Made by a program: the position numbers and the translations under genes. Below are positions 1 through 8,476 of a stretch of 24,661 nt of DNA, in pieces; position 1 is the stretch's first letter; each line of letters opens with the position of its first letter. This DNA is from CAYZEZ01 sp964477295 (GTDB lineage: Bacteria; Bacteroidota; Bacteroidia; Bacteroidales; SM23-62): NCBI GenBank assembly GCA_964477295.1, contig CAYZEZ010000028.1, positions 1 through 24,661 on the forward strand, read 5' to 3'. Under the pieces are notes generated by a model, which saw only the letters and a program-made list of their open reading frames with translations, did not search any database and was not told the origin of the DNA.

Positions 1-1082
1 TTTATGCCGAAGATGCCGGGAGAACCGAAAATGAATACCTGGCAAAGGTCATTGAGGCCGTTGTGAAAGCCGGTGCCACTGTAGTAAATATTCCTGACAC
101 CACCGGATATACTTTCCCGGAAGAATTCGGCGCCAAAATCCGGTATCTGAAGGAGAATGTTAAAGGTATTGATAAAGCCATAATTTCTACCCACTGTCAT
201 AATGACCTGGGTATGGCCACTGCGAATACCATTGCAGGGGTGATTAACGGGGCTCGCCAGGTGGAGGTTACGATAAACGGGATAGGAGAGAGAGCCGGAA
301 ACACATCCCTGGAAGAAGTGGTGATGATACTTAAAAGCCGGATAAACCTGGGGCTGGATACCGGTATTAACTCCAAAAAGATATTTAAAACATCCCGCCT
401 GGTATCCACCCTGATGAGGATGCCGGTTCAGCCTAATAAAGCCATTGTGGGCCGGAATGCATTTGCACACTCTTCAGGGATCCACCAGGATGGTGTTTTG
501 AAAAAAAGAGAAAATTATGAAATAATTGATCCTCAGGATGTTGGCATTATTGAGTCTTCTATTTTACTAACCGCCCGCAGCGGCCGGGCTGCATTGAAAC
601 ACAGGCTGGAAAAGCTGGGCTATACAATGGATCAGAAGAAAATTGATCTTATCTACAAGAAATTTCTGGTGATTGCAGATCAGAAAAAACAGATCGAGGA
701 CGATGATCTAGATGTATTGGCTGGCATGGAAAAAGCCGGGCCAAGGAATCTGGAGATCAAATCCCTGCAGGTGATTTGTGGCATGAGCACATATCCGACT
801 GCTACGGTTACCCTTAGCTTAAATGGCGAGACTTTTACTGAATCGGCCATGGGAAATGGACCTATCGATGCCGCATTCACAGCCGTTAAGCAAATAGTCA
901 AAAAGCGAGTTCGCCTGGAAGAATTCCTGATCCAGGCCATTACCAGGGGTAGTGACGATCTGGGTAAGGTGCATGTGCAGATCGAGCATAAGGGAGTTAT
1001 GTACTATGGCTTCTCAGCAAACACCGACATCGTGACTGCCTCGGTGGAAGCTTTTGTGGATGCCCTGGCACAGATTGTATAA
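1..1082 (+). CDS. leuA: 2-isopropylmalate synthase, 5' end outside window
   Basis: Condenses acetyl-CoA with 2-ketoisovalerate to give 2-isopropylmalate, the first committed step of leucine synthesis in the cytoplasm. The frame is open from the first bases (it reads YAEDAGRTENEYLAKV before the first possible internal GTG at 63), so the gene begins upstream and that GTG is not the start. Visible are the TIM-barrel segment with INIPDTTGY-like residues, the metal-binding HCHNDLGMATAN motif (His codons at 192 and 198), the GIHQDGVLK motif, and a complete C-terminal LeuA dimer/allosteric domain (about nt 760-1080), which suggests leucine feedback control. It heads leuC-leuD-leuB on the same strand. 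Identity as LeuA rather than citramalate or homocitrate synthase rests on its operon position and family resemblance. Confidence 0.93.
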   Translation, partial: YAEDAGRTENEYLAKVIEAVVKAGATVVNIPDTTGYTFPEEFGAKIRYLKENVKGIDKAIISTHCHNDLGMATANTIAGVINGARQVEVTINGIGERAGNTSLEEVVMILKSRINLGLDTGINSKKIFKTSRLVSTLMRMPVQPNKAIVGRNAFAHSSGIHQDGVLKKRENYEIIDPQDVGIIESSILLTARSGRAALKHRLEKLGYTMDQKKIDLIYKKFLVIADQKKQIEDDDLDVLAGMEKAGPRNLEIKSLQVICGMSTYPTATVTLSLNGETFTESAMGNGPIDAAFTAVKQIVKKRVRLEEFLIQAITRGSDDLGKVHVQIEHKGVMYYGFSANTDIVTASVEAFVDALAQIV

Positions 1083-1090
1083 ATAAGTCG

Positions 1091-1117
1091 GGTTGCGAGG
1101 TACGAGTTACGAGCAAC
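1091..1117 (+). repeat. Short heptanucleotide array in the leuA-leuC gap
   Basis: Three consecutive 7-mers, GAGGTAC (1097), GAGTTAC (1104) and GAGCAAC (1111), are preceded by GGTTGC. The terminal GTTGC and GCAAC are complementary, so the stretch could also form a weak hairpin. It belongs to the same degenerate 7-bp family seen at 8432, 18124, 21722 and 24550. It occupies the only sizeable gap (77 bp) inside the leu operon. Confidence 0.6.
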
Positions 1118-1159
1118 TTAAATTGATCATAATTATCCTTTAAAGAGAAATATACTTAA

Positions 1160-2533
1160 ATGGGAAAAACACTATTCGACAAGATTTGGGAAAAACATAT
1201 GGTTGACACCATCCAGGATGGTCCCGATATCCTTTACATCGACCGCCATTTCATCCATGAAGTGACCAGCCCCCAGGCTTTTGCCGGAATTGAACAGCGC
1301 GGTATACCTGTATTTCGTCCTGACCAGGTTATCGCCACGGCCGACCATAATGTCCCCACCAGTAACCAGCACCTGCCCATAAAGGATGAATTATCCAGGA
1401 AGCAGGTCGAAAAATTAACCGAAAATTGCAATAGGCACAGGATTACTTTATATGGACTCGGACATCCTTACCAGGGAATTGTTCATGTCATCGGACCCGA
1501 ACTGGGGATTACTCAGCCAGGTCAGACCATTGTCTGTGGTGACAGCCATACAGCCACACACGGCGCCTTTGGAACCATTGCATTTGGCATTGGGACTTCT
1601 GAAGTCGAAATGGCCCTGGCCACCCAGTGCCTCCTTCAATACAAGCCCAAAAAAATGAGAATAACGGTAAACGGGGAACTGGCACCCGGAGTTCAATCTA
1701 AAGATGTTATCCTGTATATAATCTCCAGGCTGACGGCTGGTGGCGCTACAGGTCACTTTATTGAATATGCCGGGACAACTTTTAAACAGATGTCGATGGA
1801 AGCCAGGATGACCGTTTGTAATATGAGCATTGAAATGGGTGCCAGGGGTGGACTGATAGCTCCTGATAATAAAACCTTTGAGTATATCAAGGGAAAGAAA
1901 TTTGCACCAAAAGGGGCAACATTTGATGGAAGGGTTGAGGAGTGGAAATTATTATATACAGATGAAGATGCCATCTTTGATAAAGAGTATCTTTTCGATG
2001 CGTCGGATATAGAGCCAATGATCACCTACGGTACCAATCCGGGTATGGGGATGAAGATTGGTGACCCGGTCCCTGACGAAACAAATAATCTTAAAGCATT
2101 GGAATATATGGGCCTGAAAGCAGGCCAGAAATTAACCGGAATCCCGGTATCCTATGTATTTATTGGCAGTTGTACCAATGCGCGCATTGAGGATTTCAGG
2201 GAAATTGCAAAGCTGGTCGAAGGGAAAACTAAATCTGAAAAGGTAAGTGCTTACCTTGTTCCCGGGTCAAAGCAGGTGGAACAGCAAATTGAGGAAGAAG
2301 GATTGCTTGAGATATTTGAGCGGGCCGGATTTGAAGTCCGGCAACCGGGTTGTTCAGCCTGCCTGGGAATGAACGAGGACAAAGTGCCCAGGGGTGAATA
2401 TTGTGTTTCAACTTCCAATAGGAATTTCGAAGGACGCCAGGGACCGGGTGCAAGAACCCTGCTGACCGGTCCACTTACCGCTGCTGCCACAGCACTTACC
2501 GGAGTAATAACAGACGTACGGACAATTATCTAA
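1160..2533 (+). CDS. leuC: 3-isopropylmalate dehydratase large subunit
   Basis: Large, iron-sulfur-bearing subunit of isopropylmalate isomerase, which converts 2- to 3-isopropylmalate with LeuD. Its 457 residues fit the family. The aconitase-type motifs are present: CGDSHTATHGAFG near residue 130, IGSCTNAR with Cys338, and GCSACLGMN with Cys398 and Cys401. These three cysteines are the expected ligands of the 4Fe-4S cluster. The ATG at 1160 follows a 77-bp gap from leuA, and the stop codon directly abuts the leuD start, indicating translational coupling. If the downstream citramalate-synthase-like gene is what it seems, this isomerase probably also handles citramalate. Confidence 0.97.
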   Translation: MGKTLFDKIWEKHMVDTIQDGPDILYIDRHFIHEVTSPQAFAGIEQRGIPVFRPDQVIATADHNVPTSNQHLPIKDELSRKQVEKLTENCNRHRITLYGLGHPYQGIVHVIGPELGITQPGQTIVCGDSHTATHGAFGTIAFGIGTSEVEMALATQCLLQYKPKKMRITVNGELAPGVQSKDVILYIISRLTAGGATGHFIEYAGTTFKQMSMEARMTVCNMSIEMGARGGLIAPDNKTFEYIKGKKFAPKGATFDGRVEEWKLLYTDEDAIFDKEYLFDASDIEPMITYGTNPGMGMKIGDPVPDETNNLKALEYMGLKAGQKLTGIPVSYVFIGSCTNARIEDFREIAKLVEGKTKSEKVSAYLVPGSKQVEQQIEEEGLLEIFERAGFEVRQPGCSACLGMNEDKVPRGEYCVSTSNRNFEGRQGPGARTLLTGPLTAAATALTGVITDVRTII

Positions 2534-3124
2534 ATGACCATGGAAAAATTTGTGACCTTTCAATCTACTGCGGTACCATTACCATTCGAAAATATTGATA
2601 CCGACCAGATCATCCCGTCCAGGTTCCTGAAGGCAATCGACCGGGCCGGATTTGGAAAAAATCTTTTCCGCGACTGGCGTTATGATATCAAGGGAAAGCC
2701 GGTTCAGGATTTTGTGCTTAATAATAGCGCATACAGTGGCTCGATACTTCTGGCTGGAAAAAATTTCGGTTCCGGTTCGAGCCGTGAACATGCTGCATGG
2801 GCATTAACAGATTATGGTTTTAAAGTGGTCGTTTCATGCTTTTTTGCGGATATATTCAGAAATAATGCCCTGAACAATGGTTTGCTGCCCGTGGTTGTCT
2901 CCGAAGCCTTCCTGGGTAAACTTATTGCTAAAGTACAGGATAATCCCTCAGAATTGATCCAGGTTGACCTGGAGAACCAGAAAATCACTTTAATGAGTAC
3001 TGGTGAAGCTGAATCATTTGAGGTGAATGACTATAAAAAGAAATGCCTCATCAACGGATACGATGATATTGATTATTTAATAAGCATAAAAGGTAAAATA
3101 ACGGCATTTGAGAACAGCAGATAA
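2534..3124 (+). CDS. leuD: 3-isopropylmalate dehydratase small subunit
   Basis: Small (swivel-domain) subunit that completes isopropylmalate isomerase with LeuC. Its 196 residues match the usual length of about 200. It shows the family signature FENIDTDQIIPSRFL near the N-terminus and GSGSSREHAAWAL near residue 80, which contribute to substrate binding. The ATG at 2534 starts immediately after the leuC TAA; a second in-frame ATG at 2540 gives MEKFVTF and is an equally possible start. The subunits are encoded as separate genes, the usual bacterial arrangement. Confidence 0.96.
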   Translation: MTMEKFVTFQSTAVPLPFENIDTDQIIPSRFLKAIDRAGFGKNLFRDWRYDIKGKPVQDFVLNNSAYSGSILLAGKNFGSGSSREHAAWALTDYGFKVVVSCFFADIFRNNALNNGLLPVVVSEAFLGKLIAKVQDNPSELIQVDLENQKITLMSTGEAESFEVNDYKKKCLINGYDDIDYLISIKGKITAFENSR

Positions 3125-3131
3125 AGGAGGG
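3125..3131 (+). promoter_or_regulatory. Strong Shine-Dalgarno sequence
   Basis: AGGAGGG lies directly after the leuD stop codon, six bases (counting from AGGAGG) before the ATG at 3137. Such a perfect match to the anti-Shine-Dalgarno sequence stands out here, because most starts in this window have no clear SD, as is typical of Bacteroidota. It fixes the start of the downstream gene. Confidence 0.6.
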
Positions 3132-3136
3132 AAATT

Positions 3137-4660
3137 ATGAGAGTGGAATTAATGGATACAACCCTGCGGGATGGGGAACAAACCAACGGGGTATCATACA
3201 ATGCTTTTGAAAAGCTCAGCATTGCAAAAATATTACTGGAAGAGGTGAAGGTTGATCGGATTGAGATTGCGTCTGCCAGGGTTTCGGAGGGGGAGTATGA
3301 GGCTGTTAAGAGAATAACCAATTGGGCCAGACAGCGTAAACTCCTGGATCGAATCGAAGTACTCGGTTTCGTTGACGGGGTGAAATCACTCGATTGGATC
3401 CATACTGCCGGAGCAAGGGTAGTGAACCTGCTTACCAAAGGTTCACTGAAGCATGTAAAAGAACAGTTACGCAAAACACCCGATGAACACATTAGCGATA
3501 TTAAAAAATCTATTGAATATGCCCAGGTTATCGGAATTGAAGTCAACCTCTATCTTGAGGACTGGTCAAATGGCATGAGGAATTCAAGAGATTATGTGTT
3601 TTATCTCGTGGATAATCTGAAGGACACAGGTTTCAGGCGATTAATGCTTCCCGATACATTAGGCATATTGAATCAGGAGGAGACATATGATTTTTGTAAG
3701 ATCATGCTTGAAAGATACCCTGATCTGCACATCGATTTTCATGCACACAACGATTATGACCTGGCCGTTGCCAACTGTTTCGCAGCAATCAGGGCCGGGG
3801 TTCATGGATTGCATGCCACAGTTAACGGATTGGGAGAAAGGGCAGGGAATGTACCACTATCTTCCGTTATCGGTATAATGAATGATCATTTAAAGGTTGA
3901 AAACAGTGTGGATGAAACGAAACTTACAAAGATCAGCCGACTGGTAGAATCGTTTTCGGGTATCCGCGTTCCGTCCAATAAACCTGTGATCGGTGATTAT
4001 GTATTTACCCAGACATGCGGGGTACATGCCGACGGCGATAGTAAAAACGATCTTTATTTTAACGACCTGCTGCCTGAACGTTTTGGCAGGGTCCGTAAAT
4101 ATGCACTGGGCAAGACCTCAGGCAAGGCAAATATCAAAAAGAATCTTGAAGAACTTGGAATTGAGCTCGATGCTGAATCCATGAAAAAAGTTACAGAAAG
4201 GGTTATTGCACTGGGTGATAAACAGAAGCAGGTTACTACCGAGGATTTGCCTTATATTATTTCCGATGTAATGGGCGACATCAGTGATGAGGAAAGGCCA
4301 ATAAAAATCAGCAGCTATGCCCTGACTGTCTCCAATGGCCTGCGGCCGATGGCAAACCTGTGTATTGAAATAAACGGAAAATACCACGAGGAGAGCTCGG
4401 TTGGTGACGGGCAGTATGATGCTTTTATGAAAGCCTTATGGAAAGTGTATGACAAATTAGGTAAGGACCGGCCCTTGCTCCACGATTACCTGGTTACCAT
4501 TCCTCCCGGGGGAAAGACAGATGCACTGGTAGAAACAGTAATTACCTGGAGTTACAAGGATAGAGAATTCAAAACCAAAGCTTTGGAAGCAGACCAGACA
4601 GAAGCAGCCATTAAGGCCACTGAGAAAATGCTGAATATTATTGAAAAGAACAATTTATAA
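3137..4660 (+). CDS. Alpha-isopropylmalate/citramalate synthase family protein (probable citramalate synthase)
   Basis: A second DRE-TIM metallolyase homologous to LeuA, 507 residues. Seen: the catalytic TTLRDGEQ motif at residues 8-15, the metal-binding DFHAHNDYDLAVAN motif with His202 and His204, the NGLGERAGN motif, a GVHADGD segment, and a C-terminal LeuA-dimer-like domain with SSVGDGQYDAFMKAL. It lies between leuD and leuB, 12 bp after leuD and 3 bp before leuB, so it is surely co-transcribed. Since leuA is already present, the likely role is (R)-citramalate synthase, feeding pyruvate and acetyl-CoA to 2-ketobutyrate through LeuCD and LeuB for isoleucine. That assignment is inferred from context; a second isopropylmalate synthase remains possible. 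Its start is supported by the AGGAGGG at 3125. Confidence 0.88.
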   Translation: MRVELMDTTLRDGEQTNGVSYNAFEKLSIAKILLEEVKVDRIEIASARVSEGEYEAVKRITNWARQRKLLDRIEVLGFVDGVKSLDWIHTAGARVVNLLTKGSLKHVKEQLRKTPDEHISDIKKSIEYAQVIGIEVNLYLEDWSNGMRNSRDYVFYLVDNLKDTGFRRLMLPDTLGILNQEETYDFCKIMLERYPDLHIDFHAHNDYDLAVANCFAAIRAGVHGLHATVNGLGERAGNVPLSSVIGIMNDHLKVENSVDETKLTKISRLVESFSGIRVPSNKPVIGDYVFTQTCGVHADGDSKNDLYFNDLLPERFGRVRKYALGKTSGKANIKKNLEELGIELDAESMKKVTERVIALGDKQKQVTTEDLPYIISDVMGDISDEERPIKISSYALTVSNGLRPMANLCIEINGKYHEESSVGDGQYDAFMKALWKVYDKLGKDRPLLHDYLVTIPPGGKTDALVETVITWSYKDREFKTKALEADQTEAAIKATEKMLNIIEKNNL

Positions 4661-4663
4661 ACG

Positions 4664-5728
4664 ATGGAATTTAAAATAGCTGTGTTGCCGGGAGATGGAA
4701 TTGGCCCTGAGGTCATTAATCAGTCGCTTCGACTGTTGAAGGTAATTGAAGAAAGGGAAGGAGTATCTTTTAAAATGGAAGAAGGCCTGATCGGGGCCGT
4801 TGCAATCGATGAGACAGGCAATCCTCTTCCGGATGAGACCATTGCTATGTGTAAGAGGTCTGATGCAGTGCTGATGGGAGCAGTCGGTCATCCGAAGTAT
4901 GATATGGATCCGAAAGCAAAGGTACGACCCGAACAGGGATTGCTGAAGATCAGGAAAAGCCTTGGATTGTTCGCTAATATACGCCCTATTGCTACCTACG
5001 AGCTGCTTAACCAGGCTTCACCACTAAAGGATCACCTGGTAAAAGGGGTGGACTTCGTGGTTTACCGTGAATTAACTGGTGGTATTTATTTCGGTGAAAA
5101 AGGCAGGCGCAATAACGGTCAGGAAGCTTATGACCACTGCGATTACAATGTTGATGAGATCAGGAGGATAGGCGAAATGGGGTTTGAAGCTGCCCTGGCA
5201 AGGCGTGGCAAGTTAACCCTCGTTGACAAGGCCAATGTCCTTGAAACATCGCGATTATGGAGGGAGACAATCCAGGCCATGGCGGGAAATTACCCCGGTG
5301 TGAAACTTGATTTTATGTTTGTTGATGCAGCCGCTATGCGCATCATTCAAAATCCTGCATCGTTTGATGTGGTACTCACAGAAAATATGTTCGGTGATAT
5401 CCTTACCGATGAAGCTTCTGTTATCACCGGATCCATCGGAATGCTGCCCTCTGCATCAGTAGGTTCAAGTACGGCTTTATTCGAACCCATCCACGGATCA
5501 TATCCTGAAGGAGCCGGCAAAAATATTGCCAATCCGTTTGCAGCGGTCCTCTCGATGGGAATGATGCTGGGGCACTTGAAACTGCACGAAGCCGAATCAA
5601 AAATAAAAACCGCCGTCAACGCTGCGCTCGAAGCCGGAGTTGTCACATCCGACATTAATCCGCAAAACAGCTATTCCACAACCCAGGTAGGGGACTGGCT
5701 GGAGGATTACCTGGTAAATAATTATTAG
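4664..5728 (+). CDS. leuB: 3-isopropylmalate dehydrogenase
   Basis: NAD-dependent oxidative decarboxylation of 3-isopropylmalate to 2-ketoisocaproate, the last pathway-specific step before transamination to leucine. Its 354 residues are normal for the family. The N-terminal PGDGIGPE motif is at residues 9-16, the ELTGGIYFG substrate-binding segment near residue 136, and the metal-binding aspartates sit in FGDILTDEASV (Asp245 and Asp249). The NAD-site segment EPIHGSYPEGAGKNIANP follows. It is the last gene of the leu operon, with a REP-like hairpin element starting one base after its TAG stop. It may also act on methylmalate from the citramalate route. Confidence 0.96.
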   Translation: MEFKIAVLPGDGIGPEVINQSLRLLKVIEEREGVSFKMEEGLIGAVAIDETGNPLPDETIAMCKRSDAVLMGAVGHPKYDMDPKAKVRPEQGLLKIRKSLGLFANIRPIATYELLNQASPLKDHLVKGVDFVVYRELTGGIYFGEKGRRNNGQEAYDHCDYNVDEIRRIGEMGFEAALARRGKLTLVDKANVLETSRLWRETIQAMAGNYPGVKLDFMFVDAAAMRIIQNPASFDVVLTENMFGDILTDEASVITGSIGMLPSASVGSSTALFEPIHGSYPEGAGKNIANPFAAVLSMGMMLGHLKLHEAESKIKTAVNAALEAGVVTSDINPQNSYSTTQVGDWLEDYLVNNY

Positions 5729-5791
5729 GTCATGCTGAACTTGGTTCAGCATCTGTCAGATCCCGATCCCGAGTACTCGGGACGGGATGAC
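5729..5791. repeat. REP-like two-hairpin element, copy 1
   Basis: Starts at the base after the leuB stop. Module M is the hairpin ATGCTGAA (5732-5739), loop CTTGG, TTCAGCAT (5745-5752). Module P is a perfect 16-base palindrome TCCCGAGTACTCGGGA (5767-5782) extended by ATCCCG (5760-5765) pairing with CGGGAT (5783-5788). The order is M then P. A second copy at 16538-16640 carries the same two modules in the order P then M. No T-tract follows, so it is not a classic terminator, although it could still influence mRNA 3' ends. Confidence 0.75.
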
Positions 5792-5947
5792 GAGTTTACG
5801 TTATATTTCAATCCGTTTACCGGTAATTCGCCTTCGCTCGTCGATTTTATATTCCTTTAGCCAATATTTAAGAAAATCTTTGTACCGGATTACAACTTTT
5901 TGGAATGTTATTTGTCTATTGAATGGAACAGTTTTTAAAAAAAGATC

Positions 5948-8293
5948 ATGCGATTTCTTTCATATCTATTATTCATATCGTTTTTATTTTTCACGGGATG
6001 GGTTTACGGAGATGACGACGGTGAACTGCGCTATTCTGTCAGCGGGCATATCCGGGATGCAAACACCGGTGAAGACCTGATCGGCGCATCTGTCCTGGTT
6101 AAACAGCTGAATAAAGGTACTGTGACCAATTTATATGGATTTTATTCCGTCAGCCTTTATCCTGGCGATTATGAACTCGTTTTTTCCTATGTCGGGTACC
6201 AGTCACAGCAGATGGCTGTTCAGCTGAATGAAAATCATACTGTCAATATTTCACTGGATGAGCAGATCAGTGAACTCGGTGAAGTTACGGTGTACGCCGA
6301 AGGCAAGAAAGCAAACATCACCAGCGTTGAGATGAGCGTGAATAAGCTGCCGATTAAAACAATTCAAAGAATACCGGCCCTGATGGGTGAGGTGGATGTA
6401 ATCAAGGCAATCCAGCTGTTACCGGGTGTTCAGGCAACCAGTGAAGGGGCTTCAGGATTTAGTGTGAGAGGAGGTAATCCTGACCAGAACCTGATACTGC
6501 TCGACGAGGCAACGGTCTATAATGCATCTCACCTGATGGGCTTTTTCTCTGTTTTCAATAACGACGCCGTCAAGGATGTCAAGCTATATAAAGGAGATAT
6601 TCCCGCCGCTTACGGTGGAAGACTCTCTTCCCTGCTGGATGTGAGGATGAAGGATGGAAACCTGAAAAAGTTTTCAGGATCGGGAGGTATTGGTACCATA
6701 TCCAGCAGGCTTACTTTAGAAGGACCGATCATTAAGGATAAAACCTCTTTTCTTTTGTCGGGAAGGAGGACCTATGCAGACCTGTTTCTGCCGTTCTCCA
6801 AAGATGAGATGGTGAGAAAGAGCAAATTATATTTCTACGATCTAAACGGAAAGGTCAGCCATATCATAAATGATAAAAACAGGATTTTCTTATCGGGATA
6901 TATGGGCAGGGATGTATTTGAGAACCAGTTCGCCGGAATGCAGTTTGGTAACAATACCCAGTCTTTCAGGTGGAATCACCTGTTCTCCTCCAGGCTGTTC
7001 AGCAATTTTACTGTCATCCGGAGTAATTATGATTACCTGCTGGGTTCTCCTGAAGGTGAAGCCAATTCGTTCGAATGGACATCCCACATGATAGACTACA
7101 ATGTTAAGGCCGATTTCAATTATTATATAACTCCAGAGATTACACTTCGCTTTGGAGCCAATTCAATCCTGCATAAATTCCAGCCGGGAAGTGCCAGGGG
7201 ACTGGGGGAGGAATCCATGCTTACTGAATTCAAGCTTCCCGACATGTATGCCCTGGAAAATGGATTTTATGTCTCGTCCGAGCAGGCTGTCGGCGAATGG
7301 CTCAGGTTGAAATACGGATTGAGGTTCAGCACCTTTCACAACATCGGTGGCGCTCTTGTATATGAGTTTGACGATGCCTACGAAATTGTTGATTCGACCA
7401 GGTACGGAAGAGGAGAGTTTTATAATTCATACCACGTGCTTGAACCCAGGCTTGCCATGACTTTTATTATCACCCCGCAATCGTCAGTCAAAACCAGTTA
7501 CTCAAGGACCAGCCAGTATGTGCACCTGGCGCAAAACTCCACCGCAGGCACACCGCTGGACGTATGGTTCCCGTCGAGCCCGAATACGCTTCCCCAGTTA
7601 TCTGACCAGGTGGCAGTGGGCTATTTCCGTAATTTCTTCAGTGACATGCTGGAAGCGTCGGTAGAGGTTTATTATAAAAAGATGGACAATGCCATTGATT
7701 TTAAGGATCATGCCATGTTATTGCTGAATCGTTACGTGGAAGGAGAATTAAGGTATGGAGAAGCCGAATCAAAAGGACTTGAACTCCTGGTAAGGAAAAA
7801 CCATGGAAAAATAACCGGATGGGTCAGCTATACTCATTCGAAAACTACCCGGACAATCCCGGAAATAAATAATGGCAAACCCTATCTTGCCCCGTACGAT
7901 AAGCCTCACGATTTAGCCATTGTCGCTAATTATGAGATAACGGAAAGGATCTGGGTATCTGCCAACTGGATCTACAGTTCAGGATTGCCGGTTACCTTTC
8001 CCACCGGGAGGTTTGAATACATGGGTAATATTGCACCTGTTTATTCAGACAGGAATGCCTACAGGATGCCTGATTACCACCGGATGGATATGTCGGTTTC
8101 ACTAAAATCGAAAGAAAAGCCGGGAAGGACATGGAACTATGACCTTAATTTGTCAGTGTATAATTTGTATGCCAGGAAAAATGCATGGGCCATAAATTTT
8201 GTCCAGGATGAAACCGATCCGAATTTAACCTATGCTGAGATGACGTATCTGTTTCCCATTATTCCAGCACTGACGTTTAACTTTAATTTTTAA
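5948..8293 (+). CDS. TonB-dependent receptor with carboxypeptidase-regulatory-like domain
   Basis: Outer-membrane active transporter driven by TonB; the substrate is unknown. 781 residues. Seen: a signal peptide (residues 1-21, ending near VYG), a beta-sandwich carboxypeptidase D regulatory-like domain (about 28-115, with TNLYGFYSVSLYPGDYEL), a plug domain (about 125-235, with SVRGGNPDQNLILLDEATV and AYGGRLSSLLDVRMKDG), and a C-terminal beta-barrel ending in FNFNF with the terminal aromatic residue typical of outer-membrane barrels. The next gene is a DUF4249 lipoprotein, a frequent partner of this receptor class in Bacteroidota. No SusD homologue is present, so this is not a polysaccharide-utilisation SusCD pair. 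The ATG at 5948 directly precedes the signal peptide. The 156 bp upstream hold no other gene, and no convincing promoter was found there. Confidence 0.9.
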   Translation: MRFLSYLLFISFLFFTGWVYGDDDGELRYSVSGHIRDANTGEDLIGASVLVKQLNKGTVTNLYGFYSVSLYPGDYELVFSYVGYQSQQMAVQLNENHTVNISLDEQISELGEVTVYAEGKKANITSVEMSVNKLPIKTIQRIPALMGEVDVIKAIQLLPGVQATSEGASGFSVRGGNPDQNLILLDEATVYNASHLMGFFSVFNNDAVKDVKLYKGDIPAAYGGRLSSLLDVRMKDGNLKKFSGSGGIGTISSRLTLEGPIIKDKTSFLLSGRRTYADLFLPFSKDEMVRKSKLYFYDLNGKVSHIINDKNRIFLSGYMGRDVFENQFAGMQFGNNTQSFRWNHLFSSRLFSNFTVIRSNYDYLLGSPEGEANSFEWTSHMIDYNVKADFNYYITPEITLRFGANSILHKFQPGSARGLGEESMLTEFKLPDMYALENGFYVSSEQAVGEWLRLKYGLRFSTFHNIGGALVYEFDDAYEIVDSTRYGRGEFYNSYHVLEPRLAMTFIITPQSSVKTSYSRTSQYVHLAQNSTAGTPLDVWFPSSPNTLPQLSDQVAVGYFRNFFSDMLEASVEVYYKKMDNAIDFKDHAMLLLNRYVEGELRYGEAESKGLELLVRKNHGKITGWVSYTHSKTTRTIPEINNGKPYLAPYDKPHDLAIVANYEITERIWVSANWIYSSGLPVTFPTGRFEYMGNIAPVYSDRNAYRMPDYHRMDMSVSLKSKEKPGRTWNYDLNLSVYNLYARKNAWAINFVQDETDPNLTYAEMTYLFPIIPALTFNFNF

Positions 8294-8313
8294 GAAATGG
8301 GAAACAGGATCTA

Positions 8314-8407
8314 AGAATAATGATTAACGATTTATGATTTGCGAAGTAGAAGAAGAAAATGAATTCAGAATAATGAATAACGAATTATGATTTACGAAGT
8401 AGAAGAA
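8314..8407 (+). repeat. Imperfect 41-bp direct repeat built on a 7-bp rhythm
   Basis: Positions 8314-8354 and 8367-8407 are 41-bp copies that differ at three positions, spaced 53 bp apart. Inside each copy the sequence runs in heptamers such as GATTAAC, GATTTAT, GATTTGC and GAAGTAG (copy 2: GAATAAC, GAATTAT, GATTTAC, GAAGTAG). It lies in the 183-bp gap between the receptor and the DUF4249 gene and does not encode a protein. Confidence 0.65.
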
Positions 8408-8431
8408 CCACACAAACCCCGTTCCCCACAC

Positions 8432-8463
8432 CAACCTGCAACCTGCAACCTGCAACCTGGAAC
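8432..8463 (+). repeat. CAACCTG heptamer array, four units
   Basis: Four exact tandem copies of CAACCTG (starting at 8432, 8439, 8446 and 8453), followed by a decayed GAAC. This is the same unit that forms the 16-copy array at the right end of the window. It lies 14 bases before the DUF4249 start codon, so copy-number change would alter the 5' leader or spacing. Confidence 0.85.
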
Positions 8464-8476
8464 TTAATTTCAGTAA

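Noticed and set aside
5732..5788. Rho-independent terminator of the leu operon
   Set aside because: The hairpins are strong but no T-tract follows, and the same modules recur as a repeat element, so a REP-like element is the better description.
5787..6080. 97-residue plus-strand frame overlapping the start of the TonB-dependent receptor
   Set aside because: It overlaps the receptor signal peptide and first domain in another frame and has no recognisable features.
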